This document shows, one piece after another, positions 6,584 to 6,709 of a stretch of DNA of 6,709 nucleotides; the first letter of the stretch is position 1; each line of letters begins with the position of its first letter. The stretch comes from Gammaproteobacteria bacterium (GTDB lineage Bacteria; Pseudomonadota; Gammaproteobacteria; JAURND01), in NCBI GenBank assembly GCA_030830425.1, contig JAURND010000029.1:1-6709 (forward strand). The letters run 5' to 3'. The notes under the pieces are model-generated. The model did no database searches. It was not told the origin of the DNA and saw only the letters and a list, made by a program, of their open reading frames with translations. A program made the translations under genes and the position numbers.

Positions 6584-6709
6584 CTAATCTTCATCGTCTT
6601 GATAAGGGGCCAATTCAATTTGGCCATTTTTTTCCATGAGAATTTGAACCTTTTGTTCTGCATCCATCAAAGCTTTTTGACACTGACGCGTGAGTGAAAT
6701 CCCTTTTTC
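6584..6709 (-). CDS. xseB: Exodeoxyribonuclease VII small subunit, C-terminal part (cut by window edge)
   Basis: XseB is the small subunit that, in several copies with XseA, forms exonuclease VII, which degrades single-stranded DNA. Only the last 41 codons are inside the window. They read EKGISLTRQCQKALMDAEQK, then VQIL and an acidic tail ending APYQDDED. E. coli XseB has [20 protein letters not shown] followed by VQIL at the same place, so the identification rests on a strong local match plus position upstream of ispA, a common pairing. The stop is TAG at 6584-6586, and the AGAGG likely serving ispA overlaps it. The missing N-terminus lies beyond 6709. Confidence 0.9.
   Translation of the reverse strand, partial: EKGISLTRQCQKALMDAEQKVQILMEKNGQIELAPYQDDED

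Overview
The window holds housekeeping genes of a gammaproteobacterium. The SdhA, SdhC, SdhD, RF1, IspA and XseB sequences all line up closely with their E. coli counterparts as I remember them. The base composition looks moderately AT-rich by eye (not counted). An intracellular or Legionellales/Coxiella-like gammaproteobacterium would fit, but that is a guess; the sequence here does not fix the genus.

Layout, left to right. Positions 1-116 contain no recognisable gene. On the minus strand, sdhC (2602-2228), sdhD (2234-1887) and sdhA (1880-117) form a tight operon for the membrane anchor and flavoprotein of succinate dehydrogenase. It is driven by a good sigma70-type promoter at 2631-2659. 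The iron-sulphur subunit gene sdhB would normally follow sdhA, but it does not start within the 116 bases available. A 185-base divergent spacer (2603-2787) separates sdhC from prfA (2788-3882, plus strand), which encodes peptide chain release factor 1. prfA is followed after 37 bases by asmA (3920-5596, plus), an inner-membrane-anchored AsmA-family envelope protein. From the right, on the minus strand, come the 3' end of xseB (exonuclease VII small subunit) and ispA (farnesyl diphosphate synthase). These run towards asmA, with a short convergent spacer at 5597-5688.

How the genes relate. The sdh genes make one membrane complex of the TCA cycle and respiratory chain. RF1 ends translation at UAG/UAA. 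IspA makes the C15 isoprenoid precursor for quinone side chains and undecaprenyl carriers, so it feeds the quinone pool that succinate dehydrogenase reduces. XseB and IspA are a common gene pair. The gene order differs from the familiar one at three points: prfA is not followed by prmC, ispA is not followed by dxs, and sdhA is not directly followed by sdhB.

I saw no mobile element, CRISPR array, tRNA, rRNA or plainly novel system. The points most worth a second look are a strong ribosome-binding site leading into a seven-codon reading frame exactly where prmC would be expected, the palindrome inside the sdh promoter, a small reading frame overlapping the ispA stop, and a run of nine A in ispA where a single-base slip would truncate the enzyme.
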